Of a stretch of DNA of 64,000 nucleotides, positions 27,705 to 40,338 are shown piece after piece (the first letter of the stretch is position 1; each line of letters starts with the position of its first letter). Under the pieces are notes generated by a model. It saw nothing but the letters and a program-made list of their open reading frames with translations, had not been told where the DNA came from and made no database searches. The translations under genes and the position numbers were made by a program. The stretch spans positions 214,562-278,561 of the forward strand of contig NZ_LGAA01000003.1 in assembly GCF_001294465.1 (NCBI RefSeq), in the 5' to 3' direction. The DNA is from Moellerella wisconsensis ATCC 35017 (lineage in GTDB: Bacteria > Pseudomonadota > Gammaproteobacteria > Enterobacterales > Enterobacteriaceae).

Positions 27705-29072
27705 TTAATTTTTTCGATTTATGCCGCGAGTAATAAAATACATGATTGAAACAATAGACAGAAAAATACCTCCCACTATCAACGATAGTCGAGTATCAGG
27801 ATTTAATGCCATCCCAACTAATACGCACACTAAGAAAAGTAATGTAAGGTAGTTAACCCAAGGGAAGGCTATTGATTTAAAAGGATGCCCGACTAATTGA
27901 GCTTTATTTTGCTGACGAAAACGTAATTGGCTGGTTAAAATAACAAACCACGGCACCATCCCCGGAAGAACACTGGCACTATAGACGTAAATAAATACCG
28001 ACTGCGGATCAGGGATAATATAATTTAAGCTAGATCCTGCAATTAAACACAGAATCGTTATCCCTACACAACGCGCAGGCACTCCATTCGCTGTAACTTT
28101 TAATAATGAGGCGGGTAACTGTTTATTCTGCGCCAATGCGTAAAGCATCCGCCCCCCGCTATACATCCCACTATTACATCCCGAGAGCGCGGCCGTTAAG
28201 ACTACAAAGTTAATCACAGCAGCCGCAGAGACAATCCCCACTTTAGCAAATGTCATAACGAATGGACTGCCTTGATGGCCGACTTCCGTCCAAGGGAACA
28301 GCGTGACAACAATAAAAATAGCACCGACATAAAAAATTAGGATCCGCCACAAAATATTGCCAATAGCTTTACGTAAAGTAACTTGTGGATTTTTAGCCTC
28401 ACCCGCAGTGATCCCAACTAGCTCAACGCCTTGATAAGAAGCCACAACAATACAAAGAGCAAATAAAAAACCTTTCCAGCCGCCGGCAAAAAATCCTCCG
28501 TGTTCGGTTAAATTTGCCAGCCCTATAGGCTCAAAATTATTCCCGATACCAAAGAATATTAATCCTAATCCAATCAATATCATCACAATGATGGTCGTGA
28601 CTTTAATCATCGCAAACCAAAACTCTAATTCGCCATACAATCTTACTGCCGCTAAATTAGCCGCAGCAACTAAAGCCACAGCGATAATAGCAAATATCCA
28701 TTGTGGAACATCTGGGAACCACAATTCTGCATATACACCAATTGCTGTAATTTCGGAGATACCGACAGCTACCCACATAAACCAGTAACCCCAAGCCGTT
28801 AAACATCCCCAAAATGGGCTGAGATATTTATGACCAAACGATGCGAAGGATCCCGTCACTGGCTCTAGAAAAAGCATTTCGCCCATGGAGCGCATAATGA
28901 AAAAGACAAATAAGCCAGCAATAATATAGGCCAGTAATACTGATGGACCAGCCCATTTTAAGGTACTTGCTGACCCCATAAATAGACCTACACCAATAGT
29001 CCCTCCTAAGGCAATAAGCTCGATATGTCGGGCTTCCAGCCCTCGTTGTAATCCCTGTTTTGGCGTCGTCAT
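27705..29072 (-). CDS. yifK: YifK/ThrP amino-acid permease
   Basis: The 455-residue protein is an inner-membrane APC transporter with twelve hydrophobic segments, very close to E. coli YifK (ThrP), a threonine/serine importer. The signature [19 protein letters not shown] is at the N-terminus, and [16 protein letters not shown] is also present. ATG 29072 (MTTPKQG) is chosen because AGGGGA lies just before it; the ATG five codons upstream precedes that ribosome site. It sits between wecG and the tRNA operon, as in E. coli. Confidence 0.94.
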   Translation of the reverse strand: MTTPKQGLQRGLEARHIELIALGGTIGVGLFMGSASTLKWAGPSVLLAYIIAGLFVFFIMRSMGEMLFLEPVTGSFASFGHKYLSPFWGCLTAWGYWFMWVAVGISEITAIGVYAELWFPDVPQWIFAIIAVALVAAANLAAVRLYGELEFWFAMIKVTTIIVMILIGLGLIFFGIGNNFEPIGLANLTEHGGFFAGGWKGFLFALCIVVASYQGVELVGITAGEAKNPQVTLRKAIGNILWRILIFYVGAIFIVVTLFPWTEVGHQGSPFVMTFAKVGIVSAAAVINFVVLTAALSGCNSGMYSGGRMLYALAQNKQLPASLLKVTANGVPARCVGITILCLIAGSSLNYIIPDPQSVFIYVYSASVLPGMVPWFVILTSQLRFRQQNKAQLVGHPFKSIAFPWVNYLTLLFLVCVLVGMALNPDTRLSLIVGGIFLSIVSIMYFITRGINRKN

Positions 29073-29460
29073 GATTTCCCCTGTCATTGATAACGATGGA
29101 TCAAAAAATCGATTAATTAAAATAGTGTTATTTATCTAAAATTATTCAATATGCATACAGTAATCTGCAAAATAAATCTAACGGCATAATTAATATGCTC
29201 AGTGATTATTAGAGAGACACCTAAATATCAACATATTGATGTATAAAAGGTAAATAAAGAATAAAACATCTCTAACGCTGGCATTTCATGCTATCGGTAT
29301 CTATTCAGTTGCTGGCATAATTTCGCGTCTATTTAAGCACAGATCAGTGTTAAATCTAAAAAATAGACATTTATACGATTATTATTGATATTAAAATGCC
29401 TTGAATAGACAAACATTAGTCAAAAATAGCAATCGCTAGAGACAGTTTTCAGGGATTATA
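29073..29460. other. Gap between wecG and yifK
   Basis: No gene is supported. This stretch presumably carries the yifK promoter. The wecG terminator hairpin lies at its right end. Confidence 0.5.
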
Positions 29461-29504
29461 AAAATATTTGCCGCAGGTGACCAGACATAATGCCAGTCAC
29501 CTGG
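29461..29504 (-). terminator. Hairpin after wecG
   Basis: On the minus strand CAGGTGAC (29503-29496) pairs with GTCACCTG (29481-29474), followed after a few bases by AAATATTTT. It marks the probable end of the ECA operon. Confidence 0.65.
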
Positions 29505-29518
29505 GTTAGAAAAGCCGA

Positions 29519-30256
29519 TTACAGCTTACCGCTGTAATAATAACCGAGGAATTTTAATAGCTTCAATTGGCGGCGCAAACGACTTGGCTGTGAGAGTAGA
29601 CGATATAACCATTCTAATCCCATATTTTGCCAAATTTTCGGCGCACGCTTAACATGTCCAGTAAACACATCGTAGGTTCCACCAACGCCCATATAAAGCG
29701 CATCAGGCTGCACAATACGGCAATCCCGCATTAACAGCTCCTGTTTAGGTGACCCCATCGCAACTGTAACAATTTTCGCCCCACTGTCCTTTATACGCAC
29801 AAATAAGTCATCCCGCTGTTCTGGCGTAAAATATCCGTCTTGTGAGCCAACGATATTCACTTTCCACTGCGCCCGTAATTTGCGCTCAGTTTCAGCCAAT
29901 ATTTCAGGTTTTCCGCCGACTAAAAATACGGGGGTTCCTTCTTGCCCTGCGCGCTCCATCATCGCTTCCCATAAATCTGCACCCGCGACACGAGAAACCT
30001 CAGCGGTCGGATATTTACGACGAATAGCGCGAACAATACTAATACCATCGGCATACAAATATTCAGCTTGACTCAATAAGGTGTTGAGCGCCGGATCATT
30101 TTCTGCGGTTAATACTTTTTCAGCATTGATAGCAACCAACGTTCCTGTTTTCACGCTGCCATCAGCAAATAAATAATCTAAAAAATGAGCCATGTCTCTG
30201 AATCCCCAGATATCATGACCACGGATCGTATATTTAGGGATATTTGACTGTTGCAT
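29519..30256 (-). CDS. wecG: UDP-ManNAcA transferase WecG (RffM)
   Basis: WecG adds N-acetylmannosaminuronic acid to lipid I of ECA at the inner face of the cytoplasmic membrane. The 245-residue protein is a GT26 (WecG/TagA/CpsF) glycosyltransferase. It contains [35 protein letters not shown] and [18 protein letters not shown]. The amphipathic C-terminus ([19 protein letters not shown]) binds the membrane. It is the last gene of the ECA operon, eight bases after wzyE. Confidence 0.96.
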   Translation of the reverse strand: MQQSNIPKYTIRGHDIWGFRDMAHFLDYLFADGSVKTGTLVAINAEKVLTAENDPALNTLLSQAEYLYADGISIVRAIRRKYPTAEVSRVAGADLWEAMMERAGQEGTPVFLVGGKPEILAETERKLRAQWKVNIVGSQDGYFTPEQRDDLFVRIKDSGAKIVTVAMGSPKQELLMRDCRIVQPDALYMGVGGTYDVFTGHVKRAPKIWQNMGLEWLYRLLSQPSRLRRQLKLLKFLGYYYSGKL

Positions 30257-30264
30257 AAAATTCC

Positions 30265-31620
30265 TTATCTATTCAAATAGCGCTGATTTTTCAAATAATT
30301 AACGGTATGCATCCGGATAAGCCCTGCACTTTCAAATAACCAATACAGCAGCTTTGCAATCACCAGACAAGCGCCAAAAACTAAGCAGAAAAATACCACT
30401 CGTGAAACAAAAGAGTCGACGCCTTCACGCGCCAGTACAATAATATTAAAGATAGCTCCAAAACAAAATGCCTGTAAAATCGCTGACTTATAGCGATTAG
30501 ATTCATTCCGTCCCATTTCATAGAGCCAATCAAACCATTTAATAATTAATCCTACTGCTATCGCCCCCAACGGAATAAAAAATACACCGCCCATCACGAC
30601 TAAAGAGCCTATTAAGGTCGGTGAAATCGCTAAACCAGAGTGGTTATTTAACACTTCCCAAGTAAAATAATTAGCCGAATTGAGGACAATATCCGGACGT
30701 TCAGGCCATAACCAACTAGGAATAAAGACATAAAAGTCGCGGATAATCGGAGCTAATCCTTGAAAATCAATTTTGTCATAATTATCCAATAGTAAGCCCA
30801 AGTTCTCCCACGGTGAAAATGTATCCCGTGTCAGATAAAGGAAGGTATAAAAGGCTTCTGCACCGCTAACATCTAGTCCATAGCGTTTTAATGCTAACCA
30901 AAACATCCCGACAATCCCGGCGACTCCTGCCGCAGCCAGCATCCATAGCGTGATCCAACCTCTGACAATCCCAATAAACAAAAATAATGCAAAGGCGATA
31001 ATAATATTTGCGCGCGTTCCCCCAACAATCACATAAGTCAGAAAGCCAAAAGCGACCGTACTACACAGAAAAAATAACCAGCGCTGTTGGGTTGGGCGTA
31101 AGAAATAGATCACTAACATCGCGGGAATGAAAAAATAAAAAAAACGTTTTAAGGCAACGCCGGAGACCTGACTGGAAAATATCTGGCTATAAGATTTTAA
31201 TTTAAAGAGTAAAAAGCCGTTCTGCATAAAGAATATGCCGACCGTAATAATAGCCACCAGCGCCAATAATAAACACGTTAAATTGGTCTCCACTCGGTTC
31301 ATTGTAAACAATGGCCGCCGGGTATGAACCGAGGCTTTGCATAGCCTAGTTTTATAAGTAACGTAATAAATGGCATAGAAACACGTCGATGCGAGCAAGG
31401 CGTATAATAATGATTCAGAGGGAACTACTGCGACATCGAATTGGAATACCAAGGCACAAGTTAATGGAAATCCAAAATAGAATGTCAATAAATACAGCAT
31501 AGAAAACAATACGTTGAAATTAAAACGAACACGACGAAACTCCTGATAGGTCAGCACTCCAATGAAGATAATCGCGATTAAATAGACCAATGACAGACCA
31601 CCAAGTTCAGCCAGCGTCAT
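30265..31620 (-). CDS. wzyE: ECA polymerase WzyE
   Basis: WzyE polymerises the trisaccharide repeat units in the periplasm. The 451-residue protein is strongly hydrophobic with about eleven segments. It has the conserved [20 protein letters not shown] and [20 protein letters not shown] blocks and [19 protein letters not shown]. It overlaps wecF by four bases and matches the E. coli protein (450 residues). Confidence 0.95.
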   Translation of the reverse strand: MTLAELGGLSLVYLIAIIFIGVLTYQEFRRVRFNFNVLFSMLYLLTFYFGFPLTCALVFQFDVAVVPSESLLYALLASTCFYAIYYVTYKTRLCKASVHTRRPLFTMNRVETNLTCLLLALVAIITVGIFFMQNGFLLFKLKSYSQIFSSQVSGVALKRFFYFFIPAMLVIYFLRPTQQRWLFFLCSTVAFGFLTYVIVGGTRANIIIAFALFLFIGIVRGWITLWMLAAAGVAGIVGMFWLALKRYGLDVSGAEAFYTFLYLTRDTFSPWENLGLLLDNYDKIDFQGLAPIIRDFYVFIPSWLWPERPDIVLNSANYFTWEVLNNHSGLAISPTLIGSLVVMGGVFFIPLGAIAVGLIIKWFDWLYEMGRNESNRYKSAILQAFCFGAIFNIIVLAREGVDSFVSRVVFFCLVFGACLVIAKLLYWLFESAGLIRMHTVNYLKNQRYLNR

Positions 31621-32702
31621 GCTGTCTCCTCCATCAACTGAAGCAGGTCTTTCCAGCCATCAATAAAGTTAGGCGCAAAAAAATCAATATGCTGTTTATC
31701 CAGCAGGTTCATCTGTCGCTGCGCTTCATTAATTAACGACTCAGACAGCTCATCGCCATAAAATAGTACGGGAACATTTTGAGCGGTAAGATCTTGCCAG
31801 AACGAATTTTTGCGGCTAATGACAAAAGGTACGCAAAATTGAATTAGCAGACACAATGTCCCCACGCCTTGCTGGCGATCAAAAATAAAATAGCCTAGTT
31901 GGCAGCGCTTTAATAATTCCAAATACTCAGAAAACGGCATTTTTTGTTGCAATATTTCAACATTTTCTGACGGAAATAATTCATGGGCAGCTTGTGTTAC
32001 TTGCTCAATATAGGGCTGATTATTCTCCGGATATCCCATTGGGACAATCACATGAGCTTTATTCCCAAACTGAGTTTTTATCGCTTTTAAGGCTTCAATA
32101 TGGCGATTTGAATGATCGCCTGAGTTACCTAATAATATAGTAATTTTGTCTTTATTCTCGCACACAGGAGCGGAATCTAAGGTTAATGCAGGGTCCATAC
32201 GCGTCGGAAAATATAATACGCTCGACGGAATATTAGGATTACGCTGCATAAAATAACTGAGATCTCCGCGAGTCGCGCAGACATGTCCCACACGTTTTTG
32301 CGCTAAACGTCGGATAAAATAGAATAATCGAAACTTCAAAGATTTCGACTCTTCATATAAATCAGCCCCCCAAATATGCCACCAAAACTGATGAGATCTG
32401 ATTTTTCCGCATAGCAGCGCTATCCATATCAATGCGTTAAATTGACCATGAAAGAGAAAACGGCACGATTGATTCGATTGAGCTTGGGCAATGACAGCCT
32501 CCGCAATCGACTTTTTATCCTCAAATAATTCAATCTGCAAGGCAGGAAATGATTGTGCTAGCGTTTTATCGCGGCTCACAACCTTAAATATAGGCTTTTC
32601 TAACCCGGCTAATTGATGGCAAAGCACATCATTAAAATAGGTCAGTACCGTCTGATTATGATGCGGGATATTAGATCCCAAAACGTGAATTAAGGTTGTC
32701 AT
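31617..32702 (-). CDS. wecF: Fuc4NAc transferase WecF (RffT)
   Basis: WecF adds the third sugar, 4-acetamido-4,6-dideoxygalactose, to lipid II of ECA. The 361-residue GT56 protein begins [20 protein letters not shown]. It contains [25 protein letters not shown] and [13 protein letters not shown], which are typical of the family. It overlaps both wzyE and wzxE by four bases, indicating coupled translation. Confidence 0.95.
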   Translation of the reverse strand: MTTLIHVLGSNIPHHNQTVLTYFNDVLCHQLAGLEKPIFKVVSRDKTLAQSFPALQIELFEDKKSIAEAVIAQAQSNQSCRFLFHGQFNALIWIALLCGKIRSHQFWWHIWGADLYEESKSLKFRLFYFIRRLAQKRVGHVCATRGDLSYFMQRNPNIPSSVLYFPTRMDPALTLDSAPVCENKDKITILLGNSGDHSNRHIEALKAIKTQFGNKAHVIVPMGYPENNQPYIEQVTQAAHELFPSENVEILQQKMPFSEYLELLKRCQLGYFIFDRQQGVGTLCLLIQFCVPFVISRKNSFWQDLTAQNVPVLFYGDELSESLINEAQRQMNLLDKQHIDFFAPNFIDGWKDLLQLMEETA

Positions 32703-33949
32703 GCTCGCCTACGATAAATCAAAAATACGCTACAACAGAGAAGGAAATAAATGATATAAGTCGCCATATAGGCCTGCGCTGCACCGAGTGCCCCATGCGC
32801 GGGAATTAACCAATGCGAAAACGCCGTCAATAAAATAAATTGGCTAACTTCAGCCATGACATAAAAACGTAATGCCGCCTTGGCTATCACCAAATAACCA
32901 AAAACATAGGAACCGACTTTAAGAACATCACCGACCAGCTGCCAAGCAAATAAATCTCTCATACCGTTAAACTGGGATGAGAACAACAGCCAAATAGCAA
33001 AATCTCGCAGTAACCACACCATGAAACTGGCTAGCGCTACCGCCGGAAGTACAAATTTTAAGGATTTAATAATCTCAGCAGAAATCTCTGTTTTTAACTG
33101 CAAACGCGACAAAGTAGGTAATAAATAGACTGAAAATGAGGCGGTAATAAATTGTAAATAAGCATCAGAAATACTGCTTACGCCTTGCCATAAACCCACT
33201 TCATCCCAGCTATAACTTTTCGCTAATAGATTCCGCATCATGACATAAGCTACCGGCAACGTAGCCGAAGTCAGCAGCGCCATAAGAGTAAATTTGCCTA
33301 AGTTAGTGGCAATTGCTCTCTCCCATGCAGGTTTTAACATCGACAGCGCAAATTGCTTACGCTTGATAATTAATAATCCCGCAGGTAAAACCACTAACGC
33401 GGGTACTAAAGCCAGCCCCGCTAATGCGCCTTCATATCCTCCGAGGATAAAACACAAATAATAGGCAATCACACCCACCAAGCTACCAAAAATAATCGCT
33501 AAGGCGTTACCTTGCGCATCACGGAATCCTTTCAAGATCGCCAAAAAATAGTTGGCATAGGCAATGCCCATCTGAACAAAGGCGACCACTTGAATCACCT
33601 TTTGATAATCATTATGGCCAAATAATGCCACGCTAATCGAATCAGTAGAAATCAGGAAAATGAGCGCTAATAGAGTAGAAAACCCTAAAATAATAGTTGA
33701 AGATGTGCCTAAAATTGCCTGTAATTTATGCGGGTCTTGATGATGTTCGGCGACATATTTGGTCACGCCATTGAAAATACCCGCGCCAGACAATACGCCA
33801 AGTACTGTAATTAATTGCCGAAAATTACCCGCTTGCCCTACGCCACTCGGGCCAAAAGACACGGCCAATAATTTAACCACTAATAGCCCTACCCCAATTT
33901 TGATCAGGGTAGAGCCCGCAGTCCAAATCGATGCTTTTGCCAATGACAT
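32699..33949 (-). CDS. wzxE: ECA lipid III flippase WzxE
   Basis: WzxE moves undecaprenyl-PP-linked ECA repeats across the inner membrane. The 416-residue MOP/PST protein has about twelve hydrophobic segments and begins [19 protein letters not shown]. Length equals E. coli WzxE. ATG 33949 is chosen since it lies one base after the wecE stop; the frame is open three codons further but would start at TTG. Confidence 0.95.
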   Translation of the reverse strand: MSLAKASIWTAGSTLIKIGVGLLVVKLLAVSFGPSGVGQAGNFRQLITVLGVLSGAGIFNGVTKYVAEHHQDPHKLQAILGTSSTIILGFSTLLALIFLISTDSISVALFGHNDYQKVIQVVAFVQMGIAYANYFLAILKGFRDAQGNALAIIFGSLVGVIAYYLCFILGGYEGALAGLALVPALVVLPAGLLIIKRKQFALSMLKPAWERAIATNLGKFTLMALLTSATLPVAYVMMRNLLAKSYSWDEVGLWQGVSSISDAYLQFITASFSVYLLPTLSRLQLKTEISAEIIKSLKFVLPAVALASFMVWLLRDFAIWLLFSSQFNGMRDLFAWQLVGDVLKVGSYVFGYLVIAKAALRFYVMAEVSQFILLTAFSHWLIPAHGALGAAQAYMATYIIYFLLCCSVFLIYRRRA

Positions 33950-33950
33950 A

Positions 33951-35081
33951 TTAGGCAAAGAATTGTTTAATATGAGAAATTACAGTTTGCTGTTCATCAT
34001 CAGTCATATTGTAGAACATCGGCAAACGGACTAAACGATCACTTTCACTAGTGGTGTAACGGTCTTCGCCATGAAAACGACCAAATTCTTCACCCGCAGG
34101 GCTAGTATGCAGTGCAACATAATGAAAGACGGTCAGCACATCATGCGCTTTCATATAATCGTTAAAAGCCGTGCGCTGTTCAATATCGCGTAGCTTGATA
34201 TAGAACATATGGGCATTATGCTGTAAGCCTTCAGGAATGATTGGTAAAGCTAATTTTTTAGCCTCCGCCAGCGGCGATAAGGCATCATAATAAGTTTGCC
34301 ATAATGCTAAGCGACGCTGATTAATTTTATCAGCCTGCTCTAATTGGCCCCACAGGTAAGCCGCCTGTAAATCTGATAATAAATAGCTTGAGCCAATATC
34401 GCGCCAAGTATATTTATCTACTTGACCACGGAAAAATGCGCTACGGTTGGTGCCTTTTTCACGGATAACTTCTGCGCGAGCAATCAACGACGTATCATTA
34501 ATTAATGTCGCCCCACCTTCACCACCGGAAGAATAGTTTTTAGTTTCATGGAAACTGTAGCATCCGATATGACCTATCGTACCTAATGCCTTACCTTTGT
34601 AAGTCGACATCACTCCCTGAGCAGCATCTTCCACCACAAATAAACGGTGTTTTTCAGCGATAGCCATGATGGTATCCATTTCACAAGCTACACCCGCGTA
34701 GTGAACTGGCACAATAGCGCGAGTATGCTCAGTAATCGCAGCTTCAATTTTCGTTTCATCGATATTCATTGTATCTGGACGAATATCAACAAAAACAATA
34801 GTCGCGCCACGTAAAACAAAAGCATTTGAGGTTGAAACAAAGGTAAAACTTGGCATGATAACTTCATCGCCAGGTTTAATATCCAGTAGGATCGCCGCCA
34901 TTTCTAATGAGGCTGTGCACGAAGGGGTTAATAATACTTTCGCACTATTAAAATGTTGTTCCATCCACGCTTCACAGCGCTTGGTGAATCCACCGTCACC
35001 ACACAGTTTGCCACTTGCCATGGCATCTTTCATATAGTCCAGTTCAGTACCAACAACCGGCGGTTTATTAAATGGGATCAT
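33951..35081 (-). CDS. wecE: dTDP-4-keto-6-deoxy-D-glucose transaminase WecE
   Basis: WecE makes dTDP-Fuc4N by PLP-dependent transamination. The 376-residue DegT/AryC1 protein has the PLP lysine Lys181 in SFHETKNYSSGG, the acidic EDAAQ motif near residue 151, and GDEVIMPSFTFVSTSNAFVL. The start overlaps the end of wecD by 14 bases. Confidence 0.96.
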   Translation of the reverse strand: MIPFNKPPVVGTELDYMKDAMASGKLCGDGGFTKRCEAWMEQHFNSAKVLLTPSCTASLEMAAILLDIKPGDEVIMPSFTFVSTSNAFVLRGATIVFVDIRPDTMNIDETKIEAAITEHTRAIVPVHYAGVACEMDTIMAIAEKHRLFVVEDAAQGVMSTYKGKALGTIGHIGCYSFHETKNYSSGGEGGATLINDTSLIARAEVIREKGTNRSAFFRGQVDKYTWRDIGSSYLLSDLQAAYLWGQLEQADKINQRRLALWQTYYDALSPLAEAKKLALPIIPEGLQHNAHMFYIKLRDIEQRTAFNDYMKAHDVLTVFHYVALHTSPAGEEFGRFHGEDRYTTSESDRLVRLPMFYNMTDDEQQTVISHIKQFFA

Positions 35082-35835
35082 GTTGCCCTCTATATAACCA
35101 ATAAGCGGTAGCCGCTATCTGTGCGCCGCTTCGTGTGTAAAGACGCAATGCCGCAAGATTACTAATTTGGGTCGCAACGTTTAGCTGTTTCTTTTGGTGT
35201 TGCTGACACCACTGTAATGCTGCTGACATCAATTTTTTGCCAATACCTTGATTTTGAATACCCGGCATTGCTGCTAATAAACCTATACGGGCGGTATCGT
35301 CATCGATATGCCGGAGGGTGACAAATCCGGATAAATGCCCCGTGGGATCTTTAATCAATAAACAGATATTATCAAAGGTTCCGAGCACTGCTTTTTCGAG
35401 CCATAGCGCATAAAAACGCCCGCTATCACTGGCCTGATACCACGGTTGACGGAAACGACTATTTACAAACACCCGTTCCGCGGCTTGACGCAATACCGGA
35501 ATATGCTCTGCTTTCGCTACCGCAATGGTGTATTTATCGCCAAGCTGCTGATTATCAAACGCTGTATTTAAATAAGCATTTTCTGTGCCAATCATTAACG
35601 AAAAATCAACTTCACCTTCAACTAAGACAAAATTTAGCGCCGCAACGCTATCTAAAATATCTGTACGATCGGCAGCAATTTTGGCTTGTACGATGGCATA
35701 ACTCGCCATTTGCTGTGATAACACAGCAAAGTTTGTCGGCTGGGAATGACCATCTGAGAAATTTAATCGTGCGGTTGGCAATGAAAAAAAATCAGATTCC
35801 CAAGCTAATGGCTCAATACTGACGTGGACGGACAT
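35068..35835 (-). CDS. wecD: dTDP-fucosamine acetyltransferase WecD (RffC)
   Basis: WecD uses acetyl-CoA to acetylate dTDP-Fuc4N. The 255-residue protein has a GNAT domain in its second half, with [20 protein letters not shown] as the acetyl-CoA loop and [10 protein letters not shown] near the end. It is about 30 residues longer than the E. coli protein (224). The extra residues are in the N-terminal half and the GNAT loop. ATG 35835 ([10 protein letters not shown]) matches the family start and lies inside the end of rffH; the frame is open nine codons further upstream. Confidence 0.92.
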   Translation of the reverse strand: MSVHVSIEPLAWESDFFSLPTARLNFSDGHSQPTNFAVLSQQMASYAIVQAKIAADRTDILDSVAALNFVLVEGEVDFSLMIGTENAYLNTAFDNQQLGDKYTIAVAKAEHIPVLRQAAERVFVNSRFRQPWYQASDSGRFYALWLEKAVLGTFDNICLLIKDPTGHLSGFVTLRHIDDDTARIGLLAAMPGIQNQGIGKKLMSAALQWCQQHQKKQLNVATQISNLAALRLYTRSGAQIAATAYWLYRGQHDPI

Positions 35836-36694
35836 GCAGAAGATCCAATAAATACTGACCATAGCCAGTTTTTTTCAACGATTCAGCTGACGTCCGCAGT
35901 TGCTCATCAGTCAACCAACCATTACGCCAAGCGATTTCTTCTAAACAAGCCACTTTAAAACCTTGGCGTTTCTCGACCGTTTGTACAAAGGTACTCGCCT
36001 CAATCAAACTATCATGAGTGCCGGTATCAAGCCATGCAAAACCACGACCGAGCAATTCAACATCTAATAGCCCTTTATCGAGATACATTTGATTTATCGA
36101 GGTAATTTCTAATTCACCACGATCAGAAGGTTTGACTTGCTTAGCAAACTCAACGACCTGATTATCATAGAAATATAATCCGGTAACAGCCCAATTTGAA
36201 CGTGGTTTCTGAGGTTTTTCTTCAATCGATAAGGCGTGAAAATCATCATCAAATTCAACCACACCAAAACGTTCTGGATCCATCACCTGATAACCAAACA
36301 CCGTTGCTCCGGTTTGACGCGCCGCTACTGATTTCAATTTTGGACTAAAAGAGTGACCAAAAAAGATATTATCGCCTAAAACTAAACAGCAGCTATCACC
36401 ATTAATAAATTCTTCGCCAATAATAAATGCTTGTGCTAAACCGTCCGGTGAAGGCTGCTCCGCATAGCTCAATTCAATACCAAATTCTTCGCCATTACCC
36501 AGCAAACGCTTAAACATCGGTAAATCTTCTGGCGTAGAAATAATCAATATTTCACGGATCCCTGCCAGCATTAATACTGACAATGGATAGTAAATCATAG
36601 GTTTATCATAAATTGGTAATAGCTGTTTGGAGATCCCACGGGTTATCGGATGTAACCGCGTACCAGAACCGCCTGCTAATATAATGCCTTTCAT
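35813..36694 (-). CDS. rffH: Glucose-1-phosphate thymidylyltransferase RffH
   Basis: RffH makes dTDP-glucose, the first step toward dTDP-Fuc4NAc. The 293-residue nucleotidyltransferase has the signature [16 protein letters not shown], then [27 protein letters not shown] and [15 protein letters not shown]. It overlaps wecD by 23 bases and follows rffG after a 58-base gap. Confidence 0.95.
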   Translation of the reverse strand: MKGIILAGGSGTRLHPITRGISKQLLPIYDKPMIYYPLSVLMLAGIREILIISTPEDLPMFKRLLGNGEEFGIELSYAEQPSPDGLAQAFIIGEEFINGDSCCLVLGDNIFFGHSFSPKLKSVAARQTGATVFGYQVMDPERFGVVEFDDDFHALSIEEKPQKPRSNWAVTGLYFYDNQVVEFAKQVKPSDRGELEITSINQMYLDKGLLDVELLGRGFAWLDTGTHDSLIEASTFVQTVEKRQGFKVACLEEIAWRNGWLTDEQLRTSAESLKKTGYGQYLLDLLHVRPRQY

Positions 36695-36752
36695 GTCAGC
36701 CTCTGCCTTATGGTCGTAACCCAGTTTTATTCTAAGCTCGCTAATCTTTAAC

Positions 36753-37820
36753 TTAGTGGCCTAATCCCAAACGTTCTCCGGCATAAGAACCGTCAAGAAC
36801 GCGTTGCCACCAGGTCTGATTATTGAGATACCACTCCACCGTTTTACGGATCCCCGACTCAAAGGTTTCTTGCGGACGCCAACCTAGTTCATTAGCAATT
36901 TTTTCTGCATCAATGGCATAGCGCATATCATGTCCTGGACGATCAGTCACATAAACAATTAAATCACGATAATTTGCTATTCCTTGCGGTTTTTCAGGAC
37001 ACAGTTGTTCTAATAAATCACAAACTGTATTAACCACATCAATATTACGACGCTCATTATGACCGCCGATATTATAGGTTGAGCCCGGTTCTGCTTGAGT
37101 GACCACTAAATGCAATGCACGCGCATGGTCTTCAACGTACAACCAATCACGAATTTGCTCGCCTTTACCGTAAACTGGCAAAGGTTTTCCTGCCAATGCG
37201 TTCAAAATAATCAGAGGTATTAATTTTTCAGGAAAATGATACGGTCCATAATTATTTGAGCAGTTGGTGATCATGGTCGGTAAACCATATGTCCGATGCC
37301 AAGCACGAACCAAATGATCGCTCGAAGCTTTTGAGGCTGAATATGGGCTACTCGGCGCATACGGAGTAGTTTCAGTAAACAGCCCGTCGGGCCCATCTAA
37401 ATCACCATAAACTTCATCGGTAGAAATATGGTGAAAACGAAACGCAGCTTGTTGTTGCTCGGTCAATTGAGACCAATAACGGCGTGCGGCTTCTAATAAA
37501 GTGTAGGTTCCTACAATATTAGTTTCAATAAATGCTGCCGGCCCATCAATTGAGCGATCAACGTGACTTTCTGCGGCTAAATGCATCACGGCATCTGGCT
37601 GATATTGATTAAAAAGGGTATCTAAAGCTGCCGCATCGCAAATATTGACAGATTCAAACGCATAGCGTTCGCTTTGAGCAACAGAAGCTAATGACTCCAG
37701 GTTTCCCGCATACGTCAGACAATCAACCACAATGGCCATATCTTCAGTATTTTCAATAATATGACGAACAACCGCAGAGCCGATAAAGCCGGCTCCTCCG
37801 GTAATTAAAATGCGTTTCAA
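36753..37820 (-). CDS. rffG: dTDP-glucose 4,6-dehydratase RffG (UUG start)
   Basis: RffG converts dTDP-glucose to the 4-keto-6-deoxy sugar. The 355-residue SDR enzyme has TGGAGFIGS at the N-terminus, STDEVYGD, and [10 protein letters not shown] with the catalytic Tyr and Lys. The best start is TTG at 37820, giving MKRILITGG like the E. coli protein. It overlaps the wecC stop as TTGA and has GGAG seven bases upstream. A second in-frame TTG lies two codons further up. No ATG is available near the conserved start. Confidence 0.93.
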   Translation of the reverse strand: MKRILITGGAGFIGSAVVRHIIENTEDMAIVVDCLTYAGNLESLASVAQSERYAFESVNICDAAALDTLFNQYQPDAVMHLAAESHVDRSIDGPAAFIETNIVGTYTLLEAARRYWSQLTEQQQAAFRFHHISTDEVYGDLDGPDGLFTETTPYAPSSPYSASKASSDHLVRAWHRTYGLPTMITNCSNNYGPYHFPEKLIPLIILNALAGKPLPVYGKGEQIRDWLYVEDHARALHLVVTQAEPGSTYNIGGHNERRNIDVVNTVCDLLEQLCPEKPQGIANYRDLIVYVTDRPGHDMRYAIDAEKIANELGWRPQETFESGIRKTVEWYLNNQTWWQRVLDGSYAGERLGLGH

Positions 37821-39079
37821 TGCCAAACTCCTTTGGTATCAACAATCCACTCTTGCTTCAGCTGTGACCGTGGGATCGCTTTAAACTGCGAATGATCCAC
37901 CAGCATTAGCAGAACATCAGCATCATTAATGGCGTCTTCGATTGAAACCAGTTCGGCAATCCCTTTCAAAGAGGTAGGTAATTGCTTAATATTTGGTTCT
38001 ACAGTATACGTTTTACCTGCATGCCACTCTGCAACCATTTTAGTAATGTGCATTGCTGGGCTTTCACGCAGATCGTCAATATTGGGTTTAAATGCGAGAC
38101 CAAAACAAGCGATTTTAACTTCGCTGGCTTTTTTATCTGTTTTCGCTAAACAATCAGCTACCGCCGCTTTAACCTGATCGACGACCCAAACCGGTTTACC
38201 ATCGTTAACTAGACGTGCTGTGTGGATTAAACGTGACTGTTTCGGGCTTTGAGCCACGATAAACCAAGGATCAACTGCGATACAATGCCCACCAACACCC
38301 GGGCCTGGCTGTAAGATATTGACGCGAGGATGGCGATTAGCCAAACTTATCAGCTCCCATACGTTAATATCTTGTTCCGCACAAATGAGAGATAATTCAT
38401 TAGCGAATGCAATATTGACGTCGCGAAAACTGTTTTCAGTTAATTTACACATTTCCGCCGTTCTGGAATTAGTAATAACACATTCGCCTTCGAGGAAGAT
38501 TTTATATAATTCGCTAGCACGTAAAGATGATTTTGGCGTCATCCCACCCACGACGCGGTCATTTTTAACTAATTCAATCATCACCTGACCAGGTAATACG
38601 CGCTCAGGGCAATAAGCGATATCGATATCTGCTTGTTCGCCCGCTTGCTGAGGAAAAGTTAAATCAGGACGAGCGGCCGCTAACCATTCAGCCATTTGCT
38701 CTGTCGCGCCAACCGGAGAGGTTGATTCCAGAATGATTAAATCGCCTTTTTTCAGCACCGGGGCTATCGATTCTGCTGCTGCTCTAACATAAGCTAAATC
38801 TGGTTGGTGTTCACCTTTAAATGGCGTTGGCACCGCAATTAAGAAAGCATCAGCCGGCTGAGGTTTGTTATAGGCTTTTAAGTTACCGGCTTCTACCGCC
38901 GTTTTCACTATCTTATCTAACTCAGGCTCAACAATATGGATTTTTCCTTGATTAATGGTATCAACCGCATGCTGATTGACATCTACACCAACCACTTGCT
39001 TGTTGCGGGAAGCAAATGCTGCCGCCGTAGGTAAACCGATATAACCAAGGCCGATAACAGAAATAGTTTCAAAACTCAT
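37817..39079 (-). CDS. wecC: UDP-ManNAc dehydrogenase WecC
   Basis: WecC oxidises UDP-ManNAc to UDP-ManNAcA with two NAD. The 420-residue protein has the Rossmann start [27 protein letters not shown], the middle helix [21 protein letters not shown] block, and [15 protein letters not shown], where the Cys forms the thiohemiacetal. It overlaps wecB by four bases. Confidence 0.96.
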   Translation of the reverse strand: MSFETISVIGLGYIGLPTAAAFASRNKQVVGVDVNQHAVDTINQGKIHIVEPELDKIVKTAVEAGNLKAYNKPQPADAFLIAVPTPFKGEHQPDLAYVRAAAESIAPVLKKGDLIILESTSPVGATEQMAEWLAAARPDLTFPQQAGEQADIDIAYCPERVLPGQVMIELVKNDRVVGGMTPKSSLRASELYKIFLEGECVITNSRTAEMCKLTENSFRDVNIAFANELSLICAEQDINVWELISLANRHPRVNILQPGPGVGGHCIAVDPWFIVAQSPKQSRLIHTARLVNDGKPVWVVDQVKAAVADCLAKTDKKASEVKIACFGLAFKPNIDDLRESPAMHITKMVAEWHAGKTYTVEPNIKQLPTSLKGIAELVSIEDAINDADVLLMLVDHSQFKAIPRSQLKQEWIVDTKGVWH

Positions 39080-40206
39080 AATTTCACCTGATTGTTTTTT
39101 AGTGCATCAAGAATACGCTGACAAGCATGACCATCCCCATAAGGATTATGAGCGCGGCTCATCTCATGATATTCCGCTTCATCTATCAGTAACCGATTAA
39201 CTTCGTCAACAATTTTACGGGTATCTGTACCCACTAGGCGGACTGTACCTGCCTCAACAGCTTCTGGACGTTCCGTAGTATCGCGCATCACCAGAACGGG
39301 TTTACCCAGCGATGGCGCTTCTTCCTGAATACCACCTGAATCCGTCAAGATCATATAAGCATGATTCATCAAATAGACGAACGGCAGATATTCCTGTGGA
39401 TTAATCAAAATAATATTATCAATACCATGCAAGATACGCTGAACGGGTTCACTCACATTGGGATTTAAATGCACCGGATATACAACTTGGACATCGGGAT
39501 GCTCCTGAGCAATCTCCGCTAATGCGTGACAAATACGCTCAAATCCTCCCCCGAAACTTTCACGTCGATGGCCTGTGACTAAAATCATTTTTTTGTCGGG
39601 ATTAATGAAGGGATACTGTGATTCAAGTTTATTAACAATTGTTTTATCTAACAATACTTTATCTCGAACCCACAACAATGCATCGATAACCGTATTGCCG
39701 GTTACAAAAATATTTTCGTCTGCGATAGATTCTTTTAATAAATTATGACGAGAATTTTCGGTCGGAGCAAAATGATACATCGCCAAATGGCCGGCTATCT
39801 TACGATTTGCTTCTTCTGGCCAAGGGGAATAAAGATTGCCTGTGCGTAATCCTGCTTCTACATGACCGACAGGAATGCGATGATAAAATGCCGCTAAACT
39901 TGTCGCCATGGTTGTTGCAGTATCACCATGTACTAAGACAACATCGGGTTTAAAATCAGCAAAAACCGCTTTTAAACCGGAGAGAATACGGCAAGTAATA
40001 TCAGTTAAGTCTTGCCCTGGTTTCATAATATTAAGATCATAATCTGGCGTGATCTCAAAAAGTTGCAAAACTTGATCCAACATTTCACGATGCTGAGCCG
40101 TAACACATACTTTTGCTTCAAAGGCCTCGTCGTTTGCTAACGCATGCACTAGCGGGGCCATTTTTATTGCCTCCGGCCGTGTACCAAATACAGTCAACAC
40201 TTTCAC
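39076..40206 (-). CDS. wecB: UDP-GlcNAc 2-epimerase WecB
   Basis: WecB makes UDP-ManNAc from UDP-GlcNAc. The 376-residue protein starts [19 protein letters not shown] and contains [35 protein letters not shown] and [20 protein letters not shown], all family hallmarks. It is separated from wzzE by 132 bases that contain a hairpin. Confidence 0.97.
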   Translation of the reverse strand: MKVLTVFGTRPEAIKMAPLVHALANDEAFEAKVCVTAQHREMLDQVLQLFEITPDYDLNIMKPGQDLTDITCRILSGLKAVFADFKPDVVLVHGDTATTMATSLAAFYHRIPVGHVEAGLRTGNLYSPWPEEANRKIAGHLAMYHFAPTENSRHNLLKESIADENIFVTGNTVIDALLWVRDKVLLDKTIVNKLESQYPFINPDKKMILVTGHRRESFGGGFERICHALAEIAQEHPDVQVVYPVHLNPNVSEPVQRILHGIDNIILINPQEYLPFVYLMNHAYMILTDSGGIQEEAPSLGKPVLVMRDTTERPEAVEAGTVRLVGTDTRKIVDEVNRLLIDEAEYHEMSRAHNPYGDGHACQRILDALKNNQVKL

Positions 40207-40277
40207 ACTGGCTCTCTTATTTTTATCTATAGCAGTTATCTATCTGCTTATGTTATGTAATAAATACTATTACTACG

Positions 40278-40304
40278 AAGCTGACAGAAAAAATCTGTCA
40301 GCTT
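40278..40304 (-). other. Perfect hairpin between wzzE and wecB
   Basis: AAGCTGACAGA (40278-40288) pairs with TCTGTCAGCTT (40294-40304), 11 bp around five bases. It lies in the only large gap inside the ECA operon. On the transcribed minus strand no T-run follows the stem, so it is more likely a processing or stability element than a full terminator. Confidence 0.6.
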
Positions 40305-40338
40305 TAATTGTACTCTATAAGGATGAAGATGATAGAAC

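Noticed and set aside
29073..29460. A small gene between wecG and yifK
   Set aside because: No frame with a start, ribosome site and sensible composition is present.
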